64,000 nt of DNA from JAEUJM01 sp964635055 (GCA_964635055.1 CAZWMT010000006.1:1-64000); one strand, 5' to 3'. Numbered from the stretch's first letter, positions 22,946 to 32,285 are shown. Notes: generated by a model from the sequence alone, not told the origin. Translations and numbers: made by a program.

Positions 22946-24217
22946 TCAGGGTCGGGGTGGGCCCACGTACTCGAAGTGGCCCGGGTCGGGCACCAGCCAG
23001 CCGTCGCCCGACGCGAAGCCCCACCGGGCCATCACGTCGACCAGCCGGGCGTCCTGGATGGACGCCGTCCCGGTGCGGTTGCCGCTGAAGTTCAGGTCGA
23101 TGGCGGCGCCCCACGCGTGGCGCGACGCGGTGCCGCCGACGCGCACCAGCCGGGGGTTGTAGCAGCCGTCGTAGCTCTGCACGAGACCGGCCAGGTTGCG
23201 GTCGGCAAGCTCCTGCAGCGCGCCCCGCAACGCGGGGATCAGGAGGCGGTGGCACCGCACCCGACCCAGCACCGGGACCTCGGCCTCCACGATGTTGGCG
23301 TCGACCCACGCCCGGTCCTGGCGGAGATCGCGACCACCCTCGAGGGGGAGGTGGGCGAATTCGCCGAAATGGGTCTTGATCCGCGACTGGGGCAGTACGG
23401 CGTCGCTGCTGCGCAGGTAGGGGGTCTCACCGCGCGCCCGTACCCGCAGTGTGGCCGTCGGTTCGGCGGCGGCGCGCACGGCGCGGACGGTGGCATCGCC
23501 GGCGCCGGCCGCCTCGCTCGGGCGGGCCAGGAGGTAGCGCTCGGTGGTGACCCCCAGGGCCGCACCGGTGGCGACGGTGACCACCATCTCGGCCGCGCCG
23601 ATCGAGGTGTCGTCGACCACACCGGCCACGGTGAGCGACGCGCCACCCGAGAGGACCACCCGATCGCCGGCATCGAGACGACGGAGGGCGGCCGACGTCG
23701 TCCCCAGCAGGGCCTGGCCGGGCGCCAGGTGGCGGAGCGCGGGGCGATCGACGGGCTCGGCGAACGGGGGGTAGGTGGTGGGGTCGACGGCGACGAGGTC
23801 CAGATCGATCACCATCCCCGCCGGGGGTGCCGCGCCGGCGGTGTTCCCGGCGGGGTCGAGGCTGGTGGCCATGGTGACCGGGTCGCCGCGCACGACGGTC
23901 ACCCCGCCCACTGCCGGGCTGGCCGCCACCGTTGCCGCGAAGCCGGCGGGGAGCCCTCCCGGCGTCCACGCGAGCACGGTGCGGTCCGGCTCGGCCGCTT
24001 CGCCCGGCTCGCCCGCATCGCCGGTGACGCCGGCGCCAGCGGTCGGACTCGTCGCGGTGGGCCCAGTGTCCGACGGGTGGGGTCGGACCGACACGGTCGA
24101 GGGATCAGGCCCGTGGCCAGGCTGGTCGGCCGGCCCCGCATCGACCAAGAGCATGGTGGTGGCGCCGACCACGAGGCCGGCCACCGCTGTGGCGCCCAGC
24201 CGCCACAGCTGTCTCAT
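22946..24217 (-). CDS. Membrane-anchored M15-family peptidase (D-Ala-D-Ala carboxypeptidase-like)
   Basis: The 423-residue protein has one N-terminal membrane segment (about 8-27) and a Pro/Thr/Gly-rich linker. A middle region has no clear assignment. A C-terminal M15 metallopeptidase domain carries zinc-ligand motifs SRHAWGAAIDLNF and DPGHFEYVG. Such enzymes trim peptidoglycan stem peptides or cross-links in the wall. The ATG at 24217 overlaps the anti-sigma stop as ATGA, so the gene is the third of a sigma/anti-sigma/peptidase operon. It may be an output of that envelope-stress-type circuit. Confidence 0.85.
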   Translation of the reverse strand: MRQLWRLGATAVAGLVVGATTMLLVDAGPADQPGHGPDPSTVSVRPHPSDTGPTATSPTAGAGVTGDAGEPGEAAEPDRTVLAWTPGGLPAGFAATVAASPAVGGVTVVRGDPVTMATSLDPAGNTAGAAPPAGMVIDLDLVAVDPTTYPPFAEPVDRPALRHLAPGQALLGTTSAALRRLDAGDRVVLSGGASLTVAGVVDDTSIGAAEMVVTVATGAALGVTTERYLLARPSEAAGAGDATVRAVRAAAEPTATLRVRARGETPYLRSSDAVLPQSRIKTHFGEFAHLPLEGGRDLRQDRAWVDANIVEAEVPVLGRVRCHRLLIPALRGALQELADRNLAGLVQSYDGCYNPRLVRVGGTASRHAWGAAIDLNFSGNRTGTASIQDARLVDVMARWGFASGDGWLVPDPGHFEYVGPPRP

Positions 24218-26154
24218 ACGGGGGCCAGGCCATCGGCGATGGCCAGCAACTCGGCGCGCGGCAGCGTCAGGCTGTGCAATCGATAGAGGCGGCCGCCCTC
24301 GTGCCACTCCAACTCGCCGCGAGCGACGCCGTAGCGTCCGGGGCCGCCCCGCACCCGGACCGCCACCACCCCGTCGGGGGTCGCCGGTGGTGGCGGCAGC
24401 TTGGGCGCCGGCGACTGCTCGAGTGCGAACGAGCGGTCACCCGGCCCCGCGAAGGAGGCGGTGACGCGTGTGCCGTCGATCCGGAGCGCAGGTGGCGCGA
24501 AGCCGTCGAGGTCGGCGGGCAGCAGCAGCGGAGCCACCACGGCCCGGGCCGCCGCGACGTCGGCGGTGGCCGCCTCCTCCCAGCCGGTCGGCACGGTCGC
24601 ACCCACGACACCGAGCGTGGCGGCGGCCTCGAGCAGTTCGGCCCGGCTCACGCTGCCGGCGACCACGACGTCGAGTCCTGGCGTGTGCAGCCCGATCCGC
24701 TCGCCGTCCTCGCTGAGGTAGCCCCGACCGCCGGCGCCGAGGTCGAGGGGCCGGACGAGGTCGCCCAGGTCGCCGAACAGCCGTCGACCCGGCCACTCCG
24801 ACGTGGCCGACACCGCCAGCCAGGCCCGGCCGTCGGTCCAGGTGCGGGTGGCCACCCGAGGCCCCTCAGGCGTGTCGAGGACGCCGGACCGGTAGGCCCG
24901 CAGGCCGGCGGGCAGGTGCGTCGGACGGGGCGCGTCGGCCGCCCCGACGGTGCGGTCGCGGAACCCGGCGTCGAGGGGGGAGGCCGTGGACGGCGCGGTC
25001 GGCGCGGACGGGGCGGCCGTCGTGGTGGGCGCCGGCGTTGGCGACGCCGGGTCGGGCCCGTTCACGACGACCTGGGTGAGCTGGACGTCGATGATCACCT
25101 CGCCGGACCGGTCGCGGTAGCCGCGTGCGTCGGCCCAGGCCCGCCGGTCGGGCCCCCGACCGGCGAACACGGTCACCCGCAACGGGACGAGCGTGTCGCG
25201 GTCCAGACGCAGCTCGACGGGGTCGGCCGGATGGGCCCGGCGGAGGTTCCCGGTGGGGTGCAGCCCGTCGAGCAGCGGTGCGACCTGTGCCGCGGTCGCC
25301 TCGATGCCGATCGTGGGCCGACCCCCCACGAGGTCGTCGGGCAGGGTGACCGACGAGCCGGCCAGGGCGAAGCTCTGCACCGGCATGATCAGGTCGAGCG
25401 GTGCCGGCGTCGCCGCGGAGAAGGGCTCGCGGCCGGTCACCGAGCGCTGATCCCGCTCGTCCGGTGTGCAGTCCGGCTGGGCCCGGCTGGGGCAGTCCCG
25501 CAGGCCGGTGACGGCCCAGGTGTCCTGGTCGACGGCGAGGGTGAGGTCGTTGGGCGCCCACGAGCGGTCGGGGTAGTCGGTACGATCCCGCAGTGTGAGT
25601 GCGAGGGTCTCCGGCGCCCGGTAGCGGAGCGAGCCGGAGAACCGGCGCGCGGGCACCGCGGGGTTCCAGCCCCGCTCGAAGATCGACAGGTGGGCCGACA
25701 GCGACAGGACATCGTGCTGGGCCTCGATCACCCGCTCGGGCAGGCCGGCCCCGGCCACGTCGGGGCCGTCGGTGGACGTGTGGACCAGGAGCGCGGCCGC
25801 GAGGGCGGTGGCCACGAAGACGGCGGCGGCGGGGACCGGTCCACGACGGTGGGCGCGACGCTGGTGCAGGTGATGGGGGTGCGGGTGCGTGGGCGGGAGA
25901 GTGGGCGACGGGCACGTCGTGCTCGGCGTGGTGCCCTCGAGCCGGATCCGGCGCAGCACCGCCGGCGCCAGGTCGGCCGTGCCCGTCGCGGGCGGCCGCA
26001 GGTGGGCGCGGGCGCGCTCGAGGTGCTCGGAGAAGCGGCGGCAGTCGGCGCAGGTGCCGCGGTGGGCCAGGGCCGCCTGGACGGAGGATCCCCCGGCATC
26101 GACCTCGCCGTCGAAGGCGGCCGACAGCGCGCGCTGCGCCGCGTCACAGCTCAC
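24214..26154 (-). CDS. Anti-sigma factor with zinc-finger domain and large extracytoplasmic region
   Basis: The first 50 residues contain the anti-sigma zinc motif HRGTCADC (His31, Cys35, Cys38) with an upstream cysteine (Cys3). A histidine- and proline-rich stretch precedes one membrane segment (about 107-125), and roughly 500 residues are predicted outside the cell. The outer part looks like two related halves of a MucB/RseB-like or DUF-type sensor region, separated by a Thr/Ala/Pro-rich linker near residue 380. It overlaps the upstream sigma gene by 11 bases, a standard arrangement that couples their synthesis. The signal sensed is unknown. The outer region is unusually large for an anti-sigma factor. 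Confidence 0.82.
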   Translation of the reverse strand: MSCDAAQRALSAAFDGEVDAGGSSVQAALAHRGTCADCRRFSEHLERARAHLRPPATGTADLAPAVLRRIRLEGTTPSTTCPSPTLPPTHPHPHHLHQRRAHRRGPVPAAAVFVATALAAALLVHTSTDGPDVAGAGLPERVIEAQHDVLSLSAHLSIFERGWNPAVPARRFSGSLRYRAPETLALTLRDRTDYPDRSWAPNDLTLAVDQDTWAVTGLRDCPSRAQPDCTPDERDQRSVTGREPFSAATPAPLDLIMPVQSFALAGSSVTLPDDLVGGRPTIGIEATAAQVAPLLDGLHPTGNLRRAHPADPVELRLDRDTLVPLRVTVFAGRGPDRRAWADARGYRDRSGEVIIDVQLTQVVVNGPDPASPTPAPTTTAAPSAPTAPSTASPLDAGFRDRTVGAADAPRPTHLPAGLRAYRSGVLDTPEGPRVATRTWTDGRAWLAVSATSEWPGRRLFGDLGDLVRPLDLGAGGRGYLSEDGERIGLHTPGLDVVVAGSVSRAELLEAAATLGVVGATVPTGWEEAATADVAAARAVVAPLLLPADLDGFAPPALRIDGTRVTASFAGPGDRSFALEQSPAPKLPPPPATPDGVVAVRVRGGPGRYGVARGELEWHEGGRLYRLHSLTLPRAELLAIADGLAPV

Positions 26155-26707
26155 GGGCGGGCTCCCCGGCGCTCAGCCAGGCGCTGAGCTCGCGCCGGGC
26201 CTGGTGGACCCGGCTCTTCACCGTGCCTTCCGCAGTGCCCAGCACCGAAGCCGCCTCGCGGTAGGTGAGGCCGTAGACCTCCACCAGGAGCAGGGCCTCG
26301 CGGGGCTTGTCGCCCAGGCTGGCCACGGCCGCGGCCATCTCGGCGGACGCCGAGGGCGCCGCCGAGACCGCGGTCCGTTCCTCGCCGTCGGTCGGGGTGA
26401 CCGCGGTGACGATCCGGTCGCGCCGCTGCCGGGCCCGCAGGGCGTCGATGCCGGCGTTGCGGGCCACCTGGAACACCCAGGTGGAGAAGCCGGACCGGAA
26501 CCCGAACGTCGGGAGCCCCCGGTACAGGCGCACGAAGGTGTCCTGGGCCACGTCCTCGGCCAGGGCGGCATCGCCCAGGAAGTGGGTGAGGAAGCGCAGG
26601 ACGTGGTCCTGGTAGTGGCGAACCAGCAGCTCGAACGCCACCACGTCGCCCGTGGTCGCGGCTCGCACCACGGTCTCGGTGGGCTCCTCCACGCGCCGTC
26701 CCCTCAC
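26144..26707 (-). CDS. ECF-family RNA polymerase sigma factor
   Basis: This 187-residue sigma-70 family protein has region 2 (ELLVRHYQDHVLRFL, AEDVAQDTFVRLYRGL, FSTWVFQVARNAGIDALR) and region 4 with helix-turn-helix (LTYREAASVLGTAEGTVKSRVHQARREL). There is no region 1 or 3, which defines the ECF class. A GTG at 26707 and another at 26692 both have acceptable ribosome sites; I kept the longer. It is followed by its anti-sigma factor with an 11-base overlap and is divergent from a beta-propeller gene. The 193-base divergent gap probably carries its promoter, but no ECF promoter could be assigned confidently. Confidence 0.92.
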   Translation of the reverse strand: MRGRRVEEPTETVVRAATTGDVVAFELLVRHYQDHVLRFLTHFLGDAALAEDVAQDTFVRLYRGLPTFGFRSGFSTWVFQVARNAGIDALRARQRRDRIVTAVTPTDGEERTAVSAAPSASAEMAAAVASLGDKPREALLLVEVYGLTYREAASVLGTAEGTVKSRVHQARRELSAWLSAGEPAREL

Positions 26708-26900
26708 CGGCGCTCCCGTTCGGGGCGCCGCACGTCATCGTGGTGCGCGGGCCCCGGCGTGTCCACCAGCCCCCACGCTCGTCGCTCTCACCCCTGTGGA
26801 GACGATGCCCGGGCCGCGATGGTTCATTGCCGCCCGGGTCGAACTCCGAGGCGTGATCCGGCGTCTCCTCTGGTGGAAGCACCCGACGAGGAGGAGCATC

Positions 26901-28235
26901 GTGAGCCGATCGATCATCGTGCGGACCGTGACGGTGGGCGCGGCCGTGCTCGCCGTGACGGGGGCTGCGACCCTGTTCACCGTCGTGCGCCGGGAGGTGA
27001 CGCCTCCGCGGCCGGAGACGATCTCCGCCGTGCCGCCGGACCCACTGGCCTTCGCCCGCTCCACCGATCGCCTCACGACCATCGACACGGAACGGGCCGA
27101 GGTGGCGGTGTCGGTGCAGGGTGCGGTGAGCAGCCCGGACGGGTCACGTCTGTTCCGCACCGGGCCCTCGGCCACGGGTGACGGGCAGCGGCTGACCGTG
27201 ATGGAGCCTCGTACCGGCGACGAGATCTGGGGCCGCCCCATCCGTAGCGGGTTCGACCTGCGGGTGGCGTCCTACGACGGGTCGGTCGTGGCGCTGATGC
27301 CACCGGCCGCCGGCCCGGCCTACGGGTATCCGGAGGGACGGACGACCACCCGAGTGCTCATCGCCCCGACCGACGGCGGCCGGGCGCGACTGCACCGTCT
27401 CGAGGGCAACTTCGAGCCCGAGGCCTTCTCCCGGGACGCGCGGGACCTCTTCCTCGTCGAGTACGTGCCCGCAGAGGCGCCCACCGGCTACCTGGTGCGC
27501 CAGCTCGACCTGGCCAGTGGGCGGGTGTCGCCGGTCGACAGCCCGGACATCGGCCCGCGGGACGTGATGGGCGGCACGGCCACCGCGCGGGTGATGTCGC
27601 CGGACGGCGGCCGGCTCTACACGCTGTACAGCGTGCCCGCGGGCGCGGCCGACGGCCTGCACGGCACCGACCTCACCCACGGTCGGGCCTTCGTCCACGT
27701 TCTCGACCTCGACGAGAAGTGGGCGCACTGCCTGTTGCTTCCCGACCCGTTCGGGGTCGAGTACACCGCATCCGGGCCCCTGGCGCTGAGCCCGGACGGC
27801 ACCGACCTCTTCGTCGTCGACCCCGACAGGGACGGGGGCCGGGCCAACCTGATCCAGGTCGACACGGCCACGTTGGCGCCGGGCGAGGCGCAACTCGGTG
27901 CCGCACCGGCGTGGCCGGCCGCGGCAGCGGTGGGGGACGACGGTGCGCTCTACGTGTCGGGGACCTCGGCGTCCGGGCGGGGCCGGTTGGAGGTGATCGA
28001 CACGGCGACCATGTCCACCGTCGACACCTGGAGCCTCCGCCTGGCGCCGTCATCGATCGACGTCACCGCCGACGGCCTGTTGCTCGTGCAACCCGACCGT
28101 GACCGCCTGCTGCTGGTGGCGCCCGACGGGTCCCGTCGCCGCTCCATCGAGGTGCCGGGCAACCCGTTGCTCTTCGTGGGACCCGGCAGCGTCTCGCTGC
28201 CCGGGCCCCGGGACGTGTTGGAGTGCGCCTGCTGA
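26901..28235 (+). CDS. Membrane-anchored or exported beta-propeller protein
   Basis: This 444-residue protein starts with a short basic segment and one hydrophobic helix (about 8-27), followed by repeated strand-rich units such as LALSPDGTDLFVVDPDR and VAVGDDGALYVSG. These are typical of lactonase/YncE-type beta-propellers. No catalytic residues can be assigned. GTG 26901 follows GAGGAG at about five bases. It is divergent from the ECF sigma operon, so it may belong to the same regulon. It ends seven bases from the stop of the convergent DUF1579-type gene. Confidence 0.7.
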   Translation: MSRSIIVRTVTVGAAVLAVTGAATLFTVVRREVTPPRPETISAVPPDPLAFARSTDRLTTIDTERAEVAVSVQGAVSSPDGSRLFRTGPSATGDGQRLTVMEPRTGDEIWGRPIRSGFDLRVASYDGSVVALMPPAAGPAYGYPEGRTTTRVLIAPTDGGRARLHRLEGNFEPEAFSRDARDLFLVEYVPAEAPTGYLVRQLDLASGRVSPVDSPDIGPRDVMGGTATARVMSPDGGRLYTLYSVPAGAADGLHGTDLTHGRAFVHVLDLDEKWAHCLLLPDPFGVEYTASGPLALSPDGTDLFVVDPDRDGGRANLIQVDTATLAPGEAQLGAAPAWPAAAAVGDDGALYVSGTSASGRGRLEVIDTATMSTVDTWSLRLAPSSIDVTADGLLLVQPDRDRLLLVAPDGSRRRSIEVPGNPLLFVGPGSVSLPGPRDVLECAC

Positions 28236-28242
28236 TCGGCGC

Positions 28243-28731
28243 TCAGCGGGTCCGGCGATCCCAGTTGGCCCGGCGGTAGGCGCCCGCGACCGCGGACACC
28301 CAGTTGACCCCGTCGAGCGACGTCTCGAGGCGCATCGTGAGGGCGTCGCCGTCGGACATCGGGGCGCCGAACGCGTAGCGGATCCGCCCCTGGGCCACCG
28401 TGCGCTCGAACACCAGCTCGTCACCCTGCCAGGCTCCGACAGCCGGTGCGCCGGGGTCCTCCCCCCGGTCGTCGAACCAGTGCATCGTGTACCGGTCGGT
28501 GCCGGGGTCGTGCCCGAACACGGCATGGGCCAAGCGGGTGATGGACCCGAACTGCTCCTGTTGGTAGTCCATCACCAGGAACCGGCCGCCCAGGCCCAAG
28601 TTGGTGCGGAACCGGCCGGTGGCCTCGGCGCCGGCGCCGCCGGCGCCGTCGTACACCGTCTCGGGGCCGGCGTAGGCCCCGGCCAGACGGGCGAGGCGGT
28701 GGTGTGGGGGCGACAGGGTTGCGGTCTCCAT
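28243..28731 (-). CDS. DUF1579-family protein
   Basis: The 162-residue protein has the pattern of DUF1579: an N-terminal HHRLARLAGAYAG, then GLGGRFLVMDYQQE, FGHDPGTDRYTMHWFD and a C-terminal strand-rich half ending MRLETSLDGVNW. The family is of unknown function and probably forms a lipocalin-like barrel. The ATG at 28731 was chosen from the family start. It is divergent from the GH1 glucosidase by 45 bases and convergent with the beta-propeller gene. Confidence 0.82.
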   Translation of the reverse strand: METATLSPPHHRLARLAGAYAGPETVYDGAGGAGAEATGRFRTNLGLGGRFLVMDYQQEQFGSITRLAHAVFGHDPGTDRYTMHWFDDRGEDPGAPAVGAWQGDELVFERTVAQGRIRYAFGAPMSDGDALTMRLETSLDGVNWVSAVAGAYRRANWDRRTR

Positions 28732-28763
28732 CTCTTGCCTGTCGGCGCCTGCCCCGTCGGGGT

Positions 28764-28769
28764 TAGCGT
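28764..28769 (+). promoter_or_regulatory. Leaderless-type -10 element of the glucosidase
   Basis: TAGCGT ends seven bases before the ATG at 28777 and there is no ribosome site, the spacing expected if transcription starts at the A of the start codon. Confidence 0.4.
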
Positions 28770-28776
28770 CTCGGTC

Positions 28777-30159
28777 ATGAGCGAGTTGACCCCACCGGAC
28801 CTGTTCGGCATGGCTGCGTCCGACTTCGGTGACGCCTTCACGTGGGGCGTGGCGACCGCGTCGTACCAGATCGAGGGCGCCTGGAACGAGGATGGGAAGG
28901 GCCCGTCGATCTGGGACACCTTCACCCACCGCAAGCGCCGGCCCGTCCCGACGGTGTTCACCGGTGAGAACGGCGACGTCGCCTGCGACTTCTACCACCG
29001 CTACGAGTCCGATCTCGAGACCATGGGCGGCCTCGGGGTGGGTGCGAACCGCTTCTCGGTGTCGTGGCCCCGGGTGCTGCCCAGCGGCACGGGCCGGGTG
29101 AACGAGGCCGGCCTCGACTTCTACTCGCGGGTCGTCGACGCCACGCTCGCGAACGGGATGCAGCCGTGGCTGACCGCGTACCACTGGGACCTCCCGCAGG
29201 CCCTCCAGGACCAGGGCGGGTGGGAGAACCGCAGCATCGTCGGCTGGTTCGAGGAGTACGTGGGGGTGTTGGTCGACCGTCTCGGCGATCGCGTCAAGCA
29301 CTGGATGGTGTTCAACGAGCCCCTGTCGTTCTGTGGGGGCGGGTACCTGCTGGGCATGCACGCGCCGGGGATCGTCGGGCAGAAGTCGTTCATGGCCGCG
29401 GTCCACCACGTCAACCTGTCCCAGGCCGCGGCGGCCCGGGTCATCCGGGCGGGCGTGCCCGACGCCGTGGTGGGCACGACCCACGTGATCGGTCCTGTGG
29501 CGGCCCGGGGGCCGTCGGCCGTCCAGCAGAAGGCCAAGCGGAGCATGGACGCGATCACCCACGGCATCTTCCTCGAGCCCAACCTGGGCCTCGGCTACCC
29601 GATGGACGACAACCCGGTGGTGCGCAAGGTCGAGCCGTTCATCAAGGCCGGCGACGACGAGGCGGTCAAGGTGGACTTCGACTTCGTCGGCGCCCAGTAC
29701 TACGCCTCCTTCGTCGCCTTCCCCGTGCCGTACCTGGGGGGCCTGGCCACCCGCCAGCCGGGCGTGAAGGGCCGTGACCGTGACCAGATGGGGCACTGGC
29801 TGAACCCCGAGGGGCTCTACGAGTCGGTCGCGCTGTTGCACGCCTACGACCGGTACCCCAGCATCGTGGTGACGGAGAACGGCGTGTCGCTCCCCGACGC
29901 GGTCGAGGTCGAGGGCGGCACCGAGCGGGTCCACGACCTGCGCCGCATCGACTACCTGCGCCGCCACATCGCCCAGGTGGGCCGGGCCCGCGCCGACGGC
30001 ATCCCGGTCGACGGCTACTTCTACTGGTCGTTCATGGACAATTTCGAGTGGGCGCTGGGCTACCGGCCGCGCTTCGGCCTGGTGCACGTCGACTTCGCCA
30101 CCCAGCAGCGGGTGGTGAAGGACTCGGGCCACTGGTACCGCGCCTTCCTGGAGGCGTAG
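28777..30159 (+). CDS. GH1-family beta-glucosidase
   Basis: The 460-residue protein is a full-length GH1 (alpha/beta)8 enzyme. FTWGVATASYQIEGA is the family N-terminal signature. The acid/base is Glu181 in FNEP, and the nucleophile is Glu367 in VTENGV. SFMDNFEWALGYRPRFGLVHVD carries the aglycone-side and sugar-binding tryptophan region. It hydrolyses beta-glucosides or related beta-glycosides; no signal peptide is seen, so it probably acts on imported sugars. The gene stands alone between divergent and convergent neighbours, with a leaderless-type promoter. Confidence 0.93.
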   Translation: MSELTPPDLFGMAASDFGDAFTWGVATASYQIEGAWNEDGKGPSIWDTFTHRKRRPVPTVFTGENGDVACDFYHRYESDLETMGGLGVGANRFSVSWPRVLPSGTGRVNEAGLDFYSRVVDATLANGMQPWLTAYHWDLPQALQDQGGWENRSIVGWFEEYVGVLVDRLGDRVKHWMVFNEPLSFCGGGYLLGMHAPGIVGQKSFMAAVHHVNLSQAAAARVIRAGVPDAVVGTTHVIGPVAARGPSAVQQKAKRSMDAITHGIFLEPNLGLGYPMDDNPVVRKVEPFIKAGDDEAVKVDFDFVGAQYYASFVAFPVPYLGGLATRQPGVKGRDRDQMGHWLNPEGLYESVALLHAYDRYPSIVVTENGVSLPDAVEVEGGTERVHDLRRIDYLRRHIAQVGRARADGIPVDGYFYWSFMDNFEWALGYRPRFGLVHVDFATQQRVVKDSGHWYRAFLEA

Positions 30160-30178
30160 CCGCCATCCGCGAGCGTCG

Positions 30179-31045
30179 TCACAGCGTGGCGAGAATGTCG
30201 TCCACGTGGGTGATGGTGCCCAGGTGGCCCTCGCCGGGCCACACGGTGAGGACGGCGCCGGGAAGGCGCTCGGCCAACGCCTCCGCATGTCGGAGGGGCA
30301 CCATCGTGTCGGCGTCGCCGTGCCAGATGGTGAGTGGCCCGTCCACCTCGAACGGGCAGCCCCATGGCTGGGCGATTGCCCGGTAGTCGTCCACCACGCC
30401 CCGCGCGCCGTTCTGGAACGCGGCGGTGAACAGCGCCATGGCCTCCTCGGGGGGGCCGAGACCGTCGAGCACGGCACGATCGCTGTCGCTGAGCTCCTTG
30501 GCGAACGACTTCATCGCCGACCCGGGGCTGGCCTTGGCCAGGCGCGCGCTGACCGAGAGCGTGAACCGGGCGACCCGGGGGTGCGCGGGGGCGAGGCCGA
30601 GCAGTTGTCGGTCGGTCTTGGCGAAGTCGTCGATCTCGGCCCAGGTGCCCACCTCACCCATTCCCGCGGCCACTGCGGTGGTCGTGACCCGGTCGCCCAA
30701 CGTGGCCGCACAGGCGACGGCGTAGGGGCCGCCGCCCGAGTAGCCCCACAGCGCGAAGCGGTCGAGGTCGAGGGCCTCGGCGAGGTCGATCATCCGTTGG
30801 GCCTCGTCGGCCACCCGGCGCAACGGTGGCCCGCTCGACCGGCCCACACCGGGTCGGTCGGGCGCGAGCAGGCGGAGGCCGCGGGCCCGAGCGGGCTCGT
30901 CGGCCCAGGCGAAGCCCGCCCCGCAGGCGGGCACGCCGTGGAACACCAGGACGGGACGGCCGTCAGGGTCGCCGTACTCGTAGAGCCCGACGCTGCGTCC
31001 GTCGGCCAGCGCGATGACACGGTCCTGCGGCACGCTCGCGGTCAT
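30179..31045 (-). CDS. Alpha/beta-fold hydrolase
   Basis: The 288-residue protein has the oxyanion HGVPACG segment, the nucleophile elbow GYSGGG, a later acidic residue in WHGDAD and the catalytic histidine in GEGHLGT. This completes an alpha/beta-hydrolase triad. There is no signal peptide. The order of motifs matches generic esterase/haloalkane-dehalogenase-like members; the substrate cannot be named. It is convergent with the glucosidase by 19 bases. Confidence 0.88.
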   Translation of the reverse strand: MTASVPQDRVIALADGRSVGLYEYGDPDGRPVLVFHGVPACGAGFAWADEPARARGLRLLAPDRPGVGRSSGPPLRRVADEAQRMIDLAEALDLDRFALWGYSGGGPYAVACAATLGDRVTTTAVAAGMGEVGTWAEIDDFAKTDRQLLGLAPAHPRVARFTLSVSARLAKASPGSAMKSFAKELSDSDRAVLDGLGPPEEAMALFTAAFQNGARGVVDDYRAIAQPWGCPFEVDGPLTIWHGDADTMVPLRHAEALAERLPGAVLTVWPGEGHLGTITHVDDILATL

Positions 31046-31166
31046 GCGTGTGGGTTCGGCCGGCGCCCCCTTCGCGGATCACCTGGGTTCTGGTAGCTCC
31101 GACATCCAGTCGATCTTCGCGCCGCTCCGCCGGCTCCGACGACTGACCGCGCCGGTGCTACGGAGA

Positions 31167-31187
31167 GCGAAGCCACTCCGACGAAGG
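31167..31187. repeat. Third copy of the GCGAAGCC-N3-CCGACGAAGG repeat core
   Basis: The 21 bases match 83-103 at 18 positions, differing only in the three central bases. As at the left edge, the element begins 12 bases downstream of a minus-strand stop (here the esterase lipoprotein, stop at 31199). Confidence 0.6.
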
Positions 31188-31198
31188 CGGCGCCGCCG

Positions 31199-32251
31199 TC
31201 AGGGCGGGCCGAGGAAGAACTCGAACATGAGCGGCGTGGCCTCGATGTCCATGGTGGTGTGGCCGAACTGCGCCTCGAACCCCGGCGTCGGTCGTCCCGG
31301 CCACGTGTGGCCGCCCCCCTCGATCACGTAGAGCACGGTCTCGGCCTCGCACCCCTCCCACGTGTAGCGCATGACCTCCGGCGACACCCGCTCGCCGGTG
31401 CGTCCCCGCTCGCAGCCGTTGTGGGCGGCCCAGTTGCGCATGGCGGCGTCGACACCGTGGTGCTCGGGCACGTCGGCGGGGATGTCGCCCTTCCAGTAGT
31501 GCATGTTGGCGATGGTCTCGGAGTTGAGCCCACCCCCCTCGTAGGTGACGATCGGGTCGGCGTCGCCGTGGAAGGCCATCACCGGCACGGGCTCGTCGTC
31601 GCACACCCCCTCCTCGGCGGGGAACTCCACGCCGGCGATGGGCGCGACTGCGGTGATCCGGTCGGACATCTGGCAGGCGAGCACCGACGACATCTGGGCG
31701 CCGTTGGACTGACCGGTGGAGAAGACCTTGGTGGTGTCGATGCAGAGGTCGGCCTCGAGTTCGTCGAGCAGGGCCTCCATGAAGGCCACGTCGGGGTTGT
31801 CGGGCACCGGTGAGGCCATCCAGAAGAACGTGCCGTGGTCGACCATGTCGGACGGTGACACCGCGATGAAGTCGTAGTCCTCGGCCATGTCGGCGAACCC
31901 GGCGCCGGCGGGCACGAAGGTGTAGCTCACCGTCAGCGCGTGGAGGCCGAACACCAGGGGTAGGGGCGTGGTGCCGTCGTAGCCCTCGGGCACGATCAGT
32001 TGGTAGTGACCCTCGACCCCGTTGACCTCGATGGTCTCGTCCGTCGTCCCCGGGGCCACCGGGGGCGCGTCGCCACAGCCGCCGGAGGGATCGGGAGCCG
32101 GCTCGGTGGTCGTCGTCGGGGCGGGGGCGCCCGCGGCGGTATCGGCGGCGGCCGACCGGTCCGCCCCGTCGCTCCCGTCGGAGGAGCAGGCGGCGACGAG
32201 CAGCAGCCCGGCGAGGGCCACGAGGGCCAGGGTGGATCGGATGCGGGTCAT
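31199..32251 (-). CDS. Esterase lipoprotein, PHB depolymerase/feruloyl esterase-like
   Basis: The 350-residue protein has a lipoprotein signal with lipobox LVAAC (Cys22), then an Ala/Pro/Thr-rich tether. The remaining region is an alpha/beta-hydrolase of the LpqC/polyhydroxybutyrate depolymerase family: the nucleophile is in TGQSNGAQM, an acidic residue lies in FHGDADPIV, and the catalytic histidine is in EGGGHTWPG. It is therefore a surface-anchored esterase acting outside the membrane. It lies 34 bases downstream of the PQQ-type propeller lipoprotein on the same strand, so they are probably co-transcribed. Confidence 0.87.
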   Translation of the reverse strand: MTRIRSTLALVALAGLLLVAACSSDGSDGADRSAAADTAAGAPAPTTTTEPAPDPSGGCGDAPPVAPGTTDETIEVNGVEGHYQLIVPEGYDGTTPLPLVFGLHALTVSYTFVPAGAGFADMAEDYDFIAVSPSDMVDHGTFFWMASPVPDNPDVAFMEALLDELEADLCIDTTKVFSTGQSNGAQMSSVLACQMSDRITAVAPIAGVEFPAEEGVCDDEPVPVMAFHGDADPIVTYEGGGLNSETIANMHYWKGDIPADVPEHHGVDAAMRNWAAHNGCERGRTGERVSPEVMRYTWEGCEAETVLYVIEGGGHTWPGRPTPGFEAQFGHTTMDIEATPLMFEFFLGPP

Positions 32252-32285
32252 CGGTCTCCCAGGTCTTGCGGAACGGGGTGTGCCG

